DNA of 64,000 bases from Abyssibius alkaniclasticus. GTDB taxonomy: Bacteria; Pseudomonadota; Alphaproteobacteria; Rhodobacterales; Rhodobacteraceae. The notes beneath the pieces are model-generated. The model worked only from the letters and a program-made list of their open reading frames with translations, searched no databases and had not been told where the DNA came from. The stretch is from the NCBI RefSeq assembly GCF_020447305.1, contig NZ_CP095732.1, forward strand, positions 744,001 to 808,000, written 5' to 3'. Below are positions 18,122 through 29,635 of this stretch, piece after piece (the first letter of the stretch is position 1; every line of letters begins with the position of its first letter). Both the position numbers and the translations under genes were made by a program.

Positions 18122-19219
18122 ATGCCGACCACCTATATCCGCCAGCTGCGGCTATCGCATTTTCGCAGCCACAAGGCCGCCCATCTGGAACTGGATGGGC
18201 GGCCGGTTGCGCTTTACGGGGCCAATGGTGGGGGCAAAACCAATGTGCTGGAGGCGCTGTCGCTGCTTTCGCCGGGGCGTGGCTTGCGCCGGGCCGATGG
18301 TGCCGAGCTTATGCGCCGCCCCGAAACGCTTGGCTGGCGGATTGATGCGCTGCTGCGCGCCGAGGGCCAGGACCATGCGCTGGCCAGCCGCGCCACGCCC
18401 GGACAGAACCGCACGGTTGAGATTGACGGCAAGCCAGCCCCGCAAACCGCGCTGGGCCAGCTTATGCGCCTGCTTTGGCTTGTGCCGGCAATGGACAGGC
18501 TCTGGACCGAGGGTGCCGCCGAGCGCCGCCGCTTCATCGACCGGCTGGCGCTGTCGTTCAACCCGGCCCATGCCGAGGCAACGCTGACTTATGAAAAAGC
18601 CATACGCGAGCGCAACCGCCTGCTGAAAGACCAGGTGCGCGATGCGGCATGGTATGAGGCGCTTGAACAGCAAATGGCGCAAAGCGGGGCCGCCATCAGC
18701 CAAACCCGCAACTGGGTGGTTGGTCGTCTTGCCCGCGCGCAGGACGGTGCCGCAACCGCCTTTCCGGTGGCCGCGCTTGCCATTGCGCCCGGTGATGATA
18801 CGCCCGATGAGGATTTGGCGAAGCTGCTGGCCCGTGGTCGCAGCCGCGATATGGCGGCGGGGCGCACGCTTTCGGGCCCGCACCGCGCCGATTTACAGGC
18901 CATCTATGCCGAAAAATCCATCGCCGCGCATCTGTGTTCCACCGGCGAGCAAAAGGCGCTGCTCATCTCGCTGATGCTGGCCGCTGCCCGTGCCCTGCTT
19001 GAAGATACCGGCGCGACCCCGCTTTTGCTGCTTGACGAGGTGGCCGCCCATCTGGATGCCACGCGGCGCGCCGCCCTTTACGATGAAATCTGCACCCTTG
19101 GCACGCAGGCCTGGATGACCGGCACCGGCGCGGAACTCTTTACCGACCTAGGCGCGCGCGCCATGCAGTTTGAAGTGGTCGAGCGCGATGGTGCCTCCGT
19201 GATCAACCCGCAATCATGA
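18122..19219 (+). CDS. recF: DNA replication and repair protein RecF
   Basis: RecF is an SMC-like ATPase that, with RecO and RecR, loads RecA at gaps. Length is 365 residues. Walker A GANGGGKT is at 33-40 after the start LRLSHFRSHKAA. The signature-motif segment SGPHRADLQA and the Walker B/D-loop LLLDEVAAHLD are in the C-terminal half. It begins 5 bp after dnaN and overlaps the LysE-type gene by an ATGA. No missing key residue is seen. Confidence 0.97.
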   Translation: MPTTYIRQLRLSHFRSHKAAHLELDGRPVALYGANGGGKTNVLEALSLLSPGRGLRRADGAELMRRPETLGWRIDALLRAEGQDHALASRATPGQNRTVEIDGKPAPQTALGQLMRLLWLVPAMDRLWTEGAAERRRFIDRLALSFNPAHAEATLTYEKAIRERNRLLKDQVRDAAWYEALEQQMAQSGAAISQTRNWVVGRLARAQDGAATAFPVAALAIAPGDDTPDEDLAKLLARGRSRDMAAGRTLSGPHRADLQAIYAEKSIAAHLCSTGEQKALLISLMLAAARALLEDTGATPLLLLDEVAAHLDATRRAALYDEICTLGTQAWMTGTGAELFTDLGARAMQFEVVERDGASVINPQS

Positions 19220-19836
19220 CTCTCGACCTTTCTGAACTTGCGCTTTATGCGGGCGCTTTGGCGGTGCTGTTCCTTACCCCCGGCCCGGTTTGGGCAGCTT
19301 TGGTGGCGCGGGCGGTTTCGGGGGGCTATGCTTCTGCCTGGCCGCTGGCGCTGGGGGTGGCGGTGGGCGATGCGCTGTGGCCCCTGGCGGCAATTTTCGG
19401 GGTCAGCGCGCTGATCGCTCTCTATGCCGATTTTCTGATCTGGCTGCGCTATGCGGGCGCGCTCATGCTGGCGCTGATCGGGCTGCAAATCATCCGCCAT
19501 GCGCGGATGATCCCGGGCAAGGACCGCGCCCTTACCCGCCCCGGATGGCGCGCGGGGTTTCTGGCCGGTCTCATGGTCATCCTCGGCAACCCAAAGGCGA
19601 TATTGTTCTATATGGGCCTGCTGCCGGGGTTTTTCGACATGGGCAATCTCACCCTGCTCGACATCGTGGCCATCTGCGTTCTGTCCTTCGCCGTGCCGCT
19701 TTCGGGCAATCTGGTGCTGGCCGGATTGGTGGGCCGCGCGCAGCGGTTTCTGTCCAGTCCAAATGCGGTGTTCCGCACCAATCTGGTTTCGGGCGGTTTG
19801 CTGGTTCTGGTCGCGCTCGGCATTGCGCTGACATAG
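19216..19836 (+). CDS. LysE/RhtB family exporter
   Basis: This 206-residue membrane protein has about six hydrophobic segments and the LysE-family opening LFLTPGPVWAALVARAVSGG; PGP and the glycine-rich first helix are diagnostic. The middle segment GNPKAILFYMGLLPGF is the typical fourth-region motif. Members export amino acids, homoserine lactones or related compounds; the substrate is not predictable. It is translationally coupled to recF (ATGA overlap), which is a chance-looking functional mix but a real operon arrangement. gyrB follows after 78 bp with its own leader. Confidence 0.9.
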   Translation: MTLDLSELALYAGALAVLFLTPGPVWAALVARAVSGGYASAWPLALGVAVGDALWPLAAIFGVSALIALYADFLIWLRYAGALMLALIGLQIIRHARMIPGKDRALTRPGWRAGFLAGLMVILGNPKAILFYMGLLPGFFDMGNLTLLDIVAICVLSFAVPLSGNLVLAGLVGRAQRFLSSPNAVFRTNLVSGGLLVLVALGIALT

Positions 19837-19911
19837 GCAAAACAGCACCGTCAGCGCGTGACAATCCCGCGCGGGGGCAGTAGTATTGCCACCACAATAT
19901 ACAGGATATGA

Positions 19912-22332
<2,421 letters not shown>

Positions 22333-22468
22333 TCCCGCGCTCTGCCGCGCCGCGCCGGCGCGCCCCAAGGGGCGCTTGCGCAGCTTGGCGGTGGCGGCGC
22401 GGCGAAGTTGCACCTGGCCCAAGCCAGGCACACGCGCCGCCCTGTCCCGTTGCGCTTTTCATCTTTTG

Positions 22469-22511
22469 CTCAAAAATATCCTGCGGGGGTCTGGGGGTGC
22501 AAAACCCCCAG
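22469..22511. repeat. Rhodobacterales-type intergenic repeat with hairpin
   Basis: In the gap between convergent gyrB and maeB, CTGGGGGT (22491-22498) and ACCCCCAG (22504-22511) form a perfect 8-bp stem. It is preceded by GCTCAAAAATATCCTGCGGG. From memory, similar AAAATATCC-then-G-rich-hairpin elements occur many times between genes in Rhodobacteraceae genomes; that was not checked. It probably ends one or both transcripts. A second GC-rich hairpin lies just before it around 22360-22378. Confidence 0.5.
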
Positions 22512-22521
22512 CTCTGCCCGA

Positions 22522-24780
22522 TCAACCCACCTTGCAGGCAGCCATAATGGCCATGTTCACGATGTCATTCACGGTGGATGAGGTTGAACACAGCTTCACC
22601 TGACGGTCGATTCCCGTCAGGATGGGGCCGATCACCGTGACATGGCCCATTTCCTGCAACAGCTTCACCGAGATCGAGGCCGAATGCCGCGCCGGCATGA
22701 CCAGAATATTGGCCGGGCCGGTCAGGCGACAGAAGGGGAAGCTTTTCATCACTTCGATGTTCAGCGCGACATCGACGGTCATCTCGCCATCAAACTCGAA
22801 ATCGACCCCGCGCGCCGCCAGAACCTCTGAGGCGCGCGCCATTTTGACCGCGCGCTCCGAAACCGGATAGCCGAAATTGGAAAAGCTGCAAAAGGCCACG
22901 CGCGGTTCCAGCCCCAGCGAGCGGGCCACATCGGCGGCGCGCATGGCAATATCGGCAAGGTCATTCTCGGTCGGCCATTCCTGCACCAATGTATCGGCCA
23001 GCAGCACCATGCGCCCGCGCGCCAAGAGCGCGGTCACACCCACCGCACCATCGCCGGGTTCGGCGTCAAACACATGGTTTATCAGGTTCAGCACATGCGC
23101 CGATTTGCGCGTCGCCCCGGTGACCATGCCATCGGCCATGTCATGGGCCAGCAGAAGTGCTGCAAAAACATGGCGGTCGCGGCTGGCGAGTTTGTGGCAG
23201 TCGCGCTGGTCAAACCCTTTGCGGTGAAGGCGCTGATACAGAAAATCGGTATAGGTTTCCAGATTGTCGATCATCGCGGCATTGACGATTTCAATCTCGT
23301 CAATCGCCTCGGGCATCCCCAGCGTTGTCAGAAAACCGGCAATTTGTTCAGGGCGGCCCACCACAAGCGGCTGGCCAAGCCCGCTGCGCTTGAAGGTCAC
23401 GGCGGCGCGCACCACACGTTCATCATCGCCCTCGGCAAAGATGATCCGCGCCTGTTCGCGCCGCGCCCGCACCGAAAGCGATTGCAGGATGCTGGCCGTC
23501 GGGTCCATCCGCGCGCGCAAGCTATGCTCGTAGGCATCCATATCGACAATCGGGCGGCGCGCCACGCCGGTTTCCATACCGGCCCGCGCCACAGCGGGCG
23601 GAATCACGTGAATCAGCCGCGGGTCAAACGGCGTGGGGATGATGTATTCCGGCCCGAAGCTGAGCTTGGTGCCATAGGCCATCGCCACCTCGTCGGGCAC
23701 ATCCTCGCGCGCCAGCGCCGCCAAAGCCTCGGCACAGGCGATTTTCATGGCATCGTTGATGGCGGTGGCGTGAATATCGAGCGCACCGCGAAACAGATAG
23801 GGAAAACCCAGCACATTGTTGACCTGATTGGGGTAATCCGAACGCCCCGTCGCCACAATCGCATCGGCGCGCACGGCATGGGCCTCTTCGGGGGTAATTT
23901 CCGGGTCGGGATTGGCCATTGCAAAAATCACCGGATTATCGGCCATGCTGGCCACCATTTCAGCACTGACAGCCCCCTTGGCACTGACGCCCAGAAACAC
24001 ATCGGCCCCAACCATCGCCTCGGCCAATGTGCGGGTGTCGGTCCTGGCGGCATGGGCCGATTTCCACTGGTTCATGCCCTCGGTCCGGCCCTGATAGATT
24101 ACGCCCTTCGTGTCGCACATGATGCAATTGTCATGGGTCGCGCCCATCGCCTTGAGCAGTTCAAGGCAGGCAATGCCCGCCGCCCCGGCCCCGTTCAGCA
24201 CAATGCGGCAATCGGCAATCTTCTTGCCGGAAATATGCAGCGCGTTGATCAGCCCGGCGGCGCAAATCACCGCCGTGCCGTGCTGGTCATCATGGAAAAC
24301 CGGAATATCCATCAGCTCCTTGAGCTGCTGCTCGATGATGAAGCATTCCGGCGCCTTTATGTCTTCAAGGTTGATGCCACCAAAAGTCGGCCCCATCAGC
24401 CGCACGGCATTGATGATCTCATCGGCATCTTCGGTGTCCAGCTCGATGTCGATGGCGTTTACATCGGCAAAGCGTTTGAACAGAACCGCCTTGCCTTCCA
24501 TCACCGGTTTGGAGGCCAGCGCCCCCAGATTGCCCATGCCCAGAATGGCCGAACCGTTGGAAATCACCGCCACAAGGTTGCCCTTGGTCGTATAGTCATA
24601 GGCCGTGGCGGGGTTGTCGGCGATGGCCTGCACCGGCACGGCCACGCCGGGCGAATAGGCCAGCGACAGGTCGCGCTGCGTGACCATCGGGGTCGATGCG
24701 GAAATTTCGATTTTGCCCGGCACCGGCTCCAAATGATAGGCCAGCGCCTCTTCCGGGGTCACTTTGGTGCGCGGCGACAT
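22522..24780 (-). CDS. maeB: NADP-dependent malic enzyme (MaeB type)
   Basis: MaeB oxidatively decarboxylates malate to pyruvate. At 752 residues this is the two-domain form. The N-terminal ~430 residues are the malic enzyme proper, with SLAYSPGVAVPVQAI, the catalytic region VFHDDQHGTAVI and the NADP loop LNGAGAAGIACLELL. The C-terminal ~320 residues are a phosphotransacetylase-like domain, starting near RARREQARIIFAEGDDERV, which in studied homologues is regulatory and binds acetyl-CoA. The ATG at 24780 fits MSPRTKVTPEEALAYH. It converges on gyrB and is followed upstream by mbfA on the same strand, 67 bp away. Confidence 0.95.
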   Translation of the reverse strand: MSPRTKVTPEEALAYHLEPVPGKIEISASTPMVTQRDLSLAYSPGVAVPVQAIADNPATAYDYTTKGNLVAVISNGSAILGMGNLGALASKPVMEGKAVLFKRFADVNAIDIELDTEDADEIINAVRLMGPTFGGINLEDIKAPECFIIEQQLKELMDIPVFHDDQHGTAVICAAGLINALHISGKKIADCRIVLNGAGAAGIACLELLKAMGATHDNCIMCDTKGVIYQGRTEGMNQWKSAHAARTDTRTLAEAMVGADVFLGVSAKGAVSAEMVASMADNPVIFAMANPDPEITPEEAHAVRADAIVATGRSDYPNQVNNVLGFPYLFRGALDIHATAINDAMKIACAEALAALAREDVPDEVAMAYGTKLSFGPEYIIPTPFDPRLIHVIPPAVARAGMETGVARRPIVDMDAYEHSLRARMDPTASILQSLSVRARREQARIIFAEGDDERVVRAAVTFKRSGLGQPLVVGRPEQIAGFLTTLGMPEAIDEIEIVNAAMIDNLETYTDFLYQRLHRKGFDQRDCHKLASRDRHVFAALLLAHDMADGMVTGATRKSAHVLNLINHVFDAEPGDGAVGVTALLARGRMVLLADTLVQEWPTENDLADIAMRAADVARSLGLEPRVAFCSFSNFGYPVSERAVKMARASEVLAARGVDFEFDGEMTVDVALNIEVMKSFPFCRLTGPANILVMPARHSASISVKLLQEMGHVTVIGPILTGIDRQVKLCSTSSTVNDIVNMAIMAACKVG

Positions 24781-24847
24781 GGGCGTATCCTTTTGTCAAC
24801 TCAGACAGAATTGGTAGCCCGCCCGGCGCTACGACGCAAGAAAAGCG

Positions 24848-25822
24848 TTAGCCGCCGCCGATCAGCACACCGGCGGCCAGCACCAGCGCACCGCCCAGCA
24901 CAACCTGAAAAATCGCGCGCAGCATGGGCGTTTCCATATAGCGTTTCTGGATCCAGGCAATCGCCCAAAGCTCCAGAAACACCACAATGAAGGCCACGAC
25001 AGTTGCGGTCCAGAAATCGGCAATCAGATAGGGCAGCGCATGGCCAAGCCCGCCGATCAACGTCATCACACCCGAGGCAAGGCCGCGTTTCCAGGGCGCA
25101 CCACGGCCCGAAATCACCCCGTCATCATGGGCGGCTTCGGTAAAGCCCATTGAAATACCGGCCCCGACACTGGCCGCCAGCCCCACCAGGAACGTGGTCC
25201 ATGTATCTTGCGTGGCAAAGGCGGTGGCGAAAATAGGCGCGAGTGTCGACACCGAGCCATCCATCAGCCCGGCCAGCCCCGGCTGCACCCATGTCAGCAC
25301 AAACTGGCGCTGCGCATCCCTGGTTTCATCATCGCCCGCCGGTCCATCCAGCGCGGCCTTCATGTGTTCGGCGGTCTTGGCATGGCCCGCTTCGGCGGCG
25401 GCCAGCGCGCTCAGCAACTTGCGGGTATCAGGGTCGGTGCTGCGCTGGGCGGCGGCCAGATAGAAGCGATGCGCATCCATCTCCATTTTATGCGCTTCGG
25501 CGCGGATCTGCTCCAATCCCAGCGTTTTTGAAAGCCAGACCGGGCGGCGCGAATAATAGCCCGCCACATGTTCACGCCGGATCAGCGGAATCACCTCGCC
25601 AAACCGCGCCTGAAAGCGCTCGATCAGCCGCGCATGATGCTCGTTTTCCTCAGCCACCATTCCGTCGAACATTTCGGCGGTGGTCGGATAATCGGCCCGC
25701 AGCCGCGCCGCATAGCCCGCATAAATGCGCGCATCATCCTCTTCAGACGAAATTGCCAGCGCGAGAATCTCCGCCTCGTTCAACTCCGAAAAATGCCGAC
25801 GGTTCTCGCCTAAACCAAACAT
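24848..25822 (-). CDS. mbfA: MbfA-type iron exporter (ferritin-like + VIT1)
   Basis: This 324-residue fusion has an N-terminal rubrerythrin/ferritin-like four-helix domain (residues ~10-165) with the di-iron pattern SSEEDDARIY, MVAEENEHHARLIE, EMDAHRFY and AEAGHAKTAEHM. The C-terminal CCC1/VIT1 membrane domain has about five helices, including GSVSTLAPIFATAF and ASVGAGISMGFTEAA. Known homologues (membrane-bound ferritin A of Bradyrhizobium and Agrobacterium) export iron and protect against iron and peroxide stress. Those are controlled by the iron regulator Irr, but I see no Irr box here; instead a TTACCTT dyad lies 17 bp upstream. It diverges from mutS. Confidence 0.9.
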   Translation of the reverse strand: MFGLGENRRHFSELNEAEILALAISSEEDDARIYAGYAARLRADYPTTAEMFDGMVAEENEHHARLIERFQARFGEVIPLIRREHVAGYYSRRPVWLSKTLGLEQIRAEAHKMEMDAHRFYLAAAQRSTDPDTRKLLSALAAAEAGHAKTAEHMKAALDGPAGDDETRDAQRQFVLTWVQPGLAGLMDGSVSTLAPIFATAFATQDTWTTFLVGLAASVGAGISMGFTEAAHDDGVISGRGAPWKRGLASGVMTLIGGLGHALPYLIADFWTATVVAFIVVFLELWAIAWIQKRYMETPMLRAIFQVVLGGALVLAAGVLIGGG

Positions 25823-25839
25823 GATCTGCCCGTTTGTTT

Positions 25840-25859
25840 TTACCTTAAATCAAAGGTAA
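25840..25859. promoter_or_regulatory. Inverted repeat between mbfA and mutS
   Basis: TTACCTT (25840-25846) and AAGGTAA (25853-25859) are perfect inverted arms separated by AAATCA, midway in the 78 bp divergent control region. The region is AT-rich against the local background. The layout suits a dimeric repressor operator for mbfA and perhaps mutS. No known iron-regulator consensus (Irr, RirA, Fur/Mur) is recognised in it. Confidence 0.5.
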
Positions 25860-25900
25860 GCAACACAGGATACAAGTGCAACAGGCAGCTAAGGGCGCAT

Positions 25901-28561
25901 ATGGCCAAGGAAGATTCCGGCACCACCCCGATGATGGCGCAATATCTTGCGCTCAAGGCGCAATACCCCGATGCCTTGCTGTTTTACCGCATGGGTGACT
26001 TTTACGAGCTGTTTTTCGATGATGCCGTTGCCGCCGCCGCCGCGCTTGATATTGCGCTGACCACACGCGGCAAGCACCAGGGCGCCGACATCAAAATGTG
26101 CGGCGTGCCGCACCATGCCGCCGAAGGGTATTTGCTCACCCTCATCCGCAAGGGCTTTCGCGTGGCCGTGGGCGAGCAGATGGAAAGCCCGGCCGAAGCC
26201 AGGAAGCGCGGCTATAAGGCGGTCGTCAAACGCGATGTCGTGCGCCTTGTCACCCCCGGCACGCTGACCGAAGACAGCCTGCTTGATGCGCGCGCGCATA
26301 ACTACCTTGCCGCCTATTGCCGCGTGCGCGACAGTGGCGCGCTGGCCTGGGTCGATGTTTCAACCGGCGATTTTCATATTTCCGAATGCACGCCCGTGAT
26401 GCTGCCCCCGCTGCTGGCCCGCCTTGCCCCGCGCGAAGTGCTGTGCCAGCCGCCGGAAGAAGAAGCCTTGCGCGAACTTGCAGCAGAGCTTGACGGTGTC
26501 ACCACCCCGCTTTCGGCCGCGAGTTTTGACAGCGCGAATGCCGAAACCCGCCTGAAAGCGCTGTTCGGCGTCTCAGCGCTCGATGCTTTTGGCAATTTCA
26601 GCCGCGCCGAGCTTGGCGCGCTTGGCGGCATTGTCGCCTATCTCGACCTTACACAGCGCGGCAAGCTCCCCGCCTTGCGCCCGCCCTTGCGCGAGTCTGC
26701 GGGCCGGGCCATGCAGATTGATGCCGCCACGCGGCGCAATCTTGAACTCACGCGCGCCCTGTCGGGTGGCCGCGCAGGCTCGCTTCTGGCCGCAATCGAC
26801 CGCACGTTGACAGGGGCTGGCGCGCGGCTGCTGGAAACCCGCCTGCAAGCGCCATCAACCGACCTTGCCACCATTCATGCGCGCCAATCCGTGCTGGGGT
26901 ATTTCGTTGAAAACCGCAATGTTTCCGAAGATGTGCGCGACTGTCTGCGCCGCCTGCCCGATATCGAGCGCGCGCTCACCCGGCTGATGCTCGACCGGGG
27001 CGGCCCGCGCGACCTTGGCGCACTGCGCGATGCCATTGCACAGGCGCAGGTTGTGCGTGACTTCTTTTGCACCACAATGCAGCCCGATACATTGCGCGCC
27101 GCGCTTGACGCGCTCACCGGGCATGACGACCTTGCAGCACTTCTTGGCCAGGCGCTGCAACAAGACCTGCCCATGCTGGCGCGCGATGGCGGCTTCATTG
27201 CCAGCGGGTTTGATGCCGAATTGGACGAGGCCCGCCAGTTGCGCGATGAAGGGCGCGGGGTGATCGGCAGGTTGCAAGCGCAATATACCGCCGATACCGG
27301 CATCCAGAGTCTGAAGATCAAGCACAACAATGTGCTGGGTTACTTCATTGAAACCACCGCCACCCATGCCGAAAAAATGCTGAACCCGCCGCTTTCAGCC
27401 CAGTTCATCCACCGCCAGACCACGGCGAATGCGGTGCGCTTTACAACGGTCGAGCTTTCAACGCTGGAAACCCGCATTGCAAATGCAGGCGCGCAGGCGC
27501 TGGAGATTGAAAAGACCCTGTTCGGCGTTCTGCGCGGTGCCGTGCAGGAACGCGCTGCACAACTTCTGCAAACCGCCCGCGCGATTGCCGAGATCGACCT
27601 TGCCGCCGGTCTGGCCGATCTGGCGGTGGAGGGCGATTGGACCTGCCCGCAGGTCGATAGCAGCCGCGCCTTCGCCATTACCGCTGGCCGCCACCCGGTT
27701 GTCGAGGCCGCCTTGCGCGCCGAGGGCAAGCCGCCTTTCGTGGCCAATGACTGCGACCTTGGGGCCGATGGCGACGAAGCCCGCCCGATCTGGCTGCTTA
27801 CAGGGCCGAATATGGCGGGTAAAAGCACCTATTTGCGCCAGAATGCGCTGATTGCGCTGCTCGCACAAATGGGGGCCTATGTGCCCGCCGAGGCTGCGCA
27901 TATCGGTATGGTCGACCAGCTGTTCAGCCGCGTTGGGGCTGCCGATGATCTGGCGCGCGGGCGCTCGACCTTCATGGTTGAGATGGTCGAAACCGCCGCG
28001 ATTCTGAACCAGGCGGGCGAACGGGCATTGGTTATTTTGGATGAGATTGGCCGCGGCACAGCGACATATGACGGGCTGTCTATCGCCTGGGCCTGTCTGG
28101 AGCATCTGCACGATGGCAATAAATGCCGTGGGCTGTTCGCCACGCATTATCACGAACTAACGGCCTTGGCCGGGCGGCTGAAAGGGTTGCGCAACGCCAC
28201 GGTGAAGGTGCGCGAATGGCAGAATGATGTGATTTTCCTGCATGAGGTGGTCGAAGGCGCGGCGGATCGCTCCTATGGTGTGCAGGTCGCGCGGCTGGCC
28301 GGGCTGCCCGATGCGGTGGTCGAGCGTGCCCGCGCCGTGCTGGACCTGCTGGAGGAAGCCGAACGCTCCGGCGGCAAATCGGCCCGGCTGGTTGATGACC
28401 TGCCGCTCTTCTCATCGCCCGCCGCCAGCACCCCGCCGGCAAAACGCGATACCGCGTTGCAGGACAGGCTGAAAACCATCCTCCCCGACACGCTCAGCCC
28501 GCGCGAGGCGCTCGATCTGGTCTATGAGCTGCGCGACCTTGCCCAAGACGCCGATAACTGA
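25901..28561 (+). CDS. mutS: DNA mismatch repair protein MutS
   Basis: MutS recognises mispairs and small loops and starts repair with MutL (not here). The protein has 886 residues. The mismatch-reading N-terminus is FYRMGDFYELFFDDA, with the Phe-x-Glu wedge in GDFYELF. The ATPase has Walker A GPNMAGKST at about residue 634 and the Walker B segment ALVILDEIGRGTATYDG. The C-terminal helices end DLVYELRDLAQDADN. The ATG at 25901 follows a weak GGGCG-rich site. It diverges from mbfA across a 78 bp region with a dyad, and a clean hairpin follows its stop. Confidence 0.98.
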   Translation: MAKEDSGTTPMMAQYLALKAQYPDALLFYRMGDFYELFFDDAVAAAAALDIALTTRGKHQGADIKMCGVPHHAAEGYLLTLIRKGFRVAVGEQMESPAEARKRGYKAVVKRDVVRLVTPGTLTEDSLLDARAHNYLAAYCRVRDSGALAWVDVSTGDFHISECTPVMLPPLLARLAPREVLCQPPEEEALRELAAELDGVTTPLSAASFDSANAETRLKALFGVSALDAFGNFSRAELGALGGIVAYLDLTQRGKLPALRPPLRESAGRAMQIDAATRRNLELTRALSGGRAGSLLAAIDRTLTGAGARLLETRLQAPSTDLATIHARQSVLGYFVENRNVSEDVRDCLRRLPDIERALTRLMLDRGGPRDLGALRDAIAQAQVVRDFFCTTMQPDTLRAALDALTGHDDLAALLGQALQQDLPMLARDGGFIASGFDAELDEARQLRDEGRGVIGRLQAQYTADTGIQSLKIKHNNVLGYFIETTATHAEKMLNPPLSAQFIHRQTTANAVRFTTVELSTLETRIANAGAQALEIEKTLFGVLRGAVQERAAQLLQTARAIAEIDLAAGLADLAVEGDWTCPQVDSSRAFAITAGRHPVVEAALRAEGKPPFVANDCDLGADGDEARPIWLLTGPNMAGKSTYLRQNALIALLAQMGAYVPAEAAHIGMVDQLFSRVGAADDLARGRSTFMVEMVETAAILNQAGERALVILDEIGRGTATYDGLSIAWACLEHLHDGNKCRGLFATHYHELTALAGRLKGLRNATVKVREWQNDVIFLHEVVEGAADRSYGVQVARLAGLPDAVVERARAVLDLLEEAERSGGKSARLVDDLPLFSSPAASTPPAKRDTALQDRLKTILPDTLSPREALDLVYELRDLAQDADN

Positions 28562-28562
28562 A

Positions 28563-28582
28563 CGGGGGGCCGAAGCCCCCCG
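28563..28582. terminator. Hairpin between mutS and membrane-protein gene
   Basis: CGGGGGGC (28563-28570) and GCCCCCCG (28575-28582) form an 8-bp stem closed by the stable tetraloop CGAA, one base after the mutS stop region and before a converging gene. There is only a short TTT tail on the plus side. Confidence 0.6.
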
Positions 28583-28589
28583 CGTAGTT

Positions 28590-29579
28590 TCAGCCTTCTT
28601 TCGGCCCCGTCGCGGGTTCCGGCACCGGGTCGGGGTTGATCCAGCCCACGGCCTTGTCCTTCAGCTTCCTGAATTTCTTCGTCAGCTTGGTCAGGCGCGC
28701 ATCCCATGTCGCATCGGGCGTCTGGCCCTCGATCGCCTTGAAATAGACCTGCATCATGCAGGCCACGGCAAGCGGCTCGATCAGCGCCTTATGCGCGGCA
28801 ATCGCGAAGATGACCGCCACCACAAAGCCACCCGCCGACCATGCGCCGGGGATGAGATAGGCAATGCCCGCAGCAGGCGCGAGCATCAGCAAAAAGATGA
28901 TGAAGGTCAGCCCATACATCATCACCGCCAGCCACGCGGCGTTCTTCAACATGTGTTTGCCGTTTTGTGCATACAAAACCAGTGCCTCTTGCGCCGAGGC
29001 CCAGGGGTTTTCCGACTTGGTGCGAATGGCATGGGCAAGGATGATTTCATCGAGGAAACCAACCGAAACCTGTAGGAACACTTTGAAAATGCCGACAAGG
29101 TTTTTCAGCGCCGGAATCGGGATGAGGCTGACAATGCCCTCCATGATGCCGGTAATGGCGCGGATGACGCCCTTGATAAGCTGATCGACCCCGAACAGCA
29201 CGTTTGCCGCGACAAAGCGCTGCTTCACAATGGCGGTGGCATGGTGGTATTGCGCGCGGCCTGCGGGCAGTTTGCGCCCGTCGATCAACTCGACCAGCAC
29301 GGCGATATGACCGGCCTTGACCATATAGAGAATGTATTCGCGGATGAAATAGAGAATGGCGCTGGCCGCGATCAGCCCGAACACGCCGCCATAGGCGGTG
29401 GAGGTGGCCTGAAAATCGGCCTCGCCCATTGCGCCAATGCCCCAACCAACCCCGGCACCCACGCCGGTGATAAACACAAAGGCCAAGGCAATGCCGAAAT
29501 AGACAACCAGCCGCAGCCCCACAAACGGTGCGGTTTTGAACATCAATCCGAAACTTTTGGAAAGGCTAAAGTCCCACAT
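28590..29579 (-). CDS. Multi-pass membrane protein of unknown function
   Basis: This is a 329-residue protein. The ATG at 29579 is preceded by AAGGTAGG. Hydrophobic segments are seen near residues 20-45 (VVYFGIALAFVFITGVGAG), 65-85, 150-165, 215-240 (YGLTFIIFLLMLAP) and 250-275, with amphipathic glycine-rich stretches between (GVIRAITGIMEGIVSLIP). The C-terminal ~50 residues are cytoplasmic-looking, basic and proline-ended. I do not recognise a named family; the pattern SENPWASAQEALVLYAQNG and HKALIEPLAVACMMQVYFKA look conserved in style. It lies between mutS and grpE, converging on mutS. No function is proposed. Confidence 0.75.
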   Translation of the reverse strand: MWDFSLSKSFGLMFKTAPFVGLRLVVYFGIALAFVFITGVGAGVGWGIGAMGEADFQATSTAYGGVFGLIAASAILYFIREYILYMVKAGHIAVLVELIDGRKLPAGRAQYHHATAIVKQRFVAANVLFGVDQLIKGVIRAITGIMEGIVSLIPIPALKNLVGIFKVFLQVSVGFLDEIILAHAIRTKSENPWASAQEALVLYAQNGKHMLKNAAWLAVMMYGLTFIIFLLMLAPAAGIAYLIPGAWSAGGFVVAVIFAIAAHKALIEPLAVACMMQVYFKAIEGQTPDATWDARLTKLTKKFRKLKDKAVGWINPDPVPEPATGPKEG

Positions 29580-29635
29580 AATCCTACCTTAATTTCAACC
29601 AATTGGTGAGTTATGGCAGGACTTTAGCGCATTCC

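Noticed and set aside
23591-23606. Third-party parS-like sequence GGAATCACGTGAATCA in maeB
   Set aside because: Only the CACGTG core plus a few flanking bases match; too degenerate and far from the origin.
23074-24990. 638-codon plus-strand frame opposite malic enzyme
   Set aside because: Antisense to maeB, histidine/arginine-rich, no start signal.
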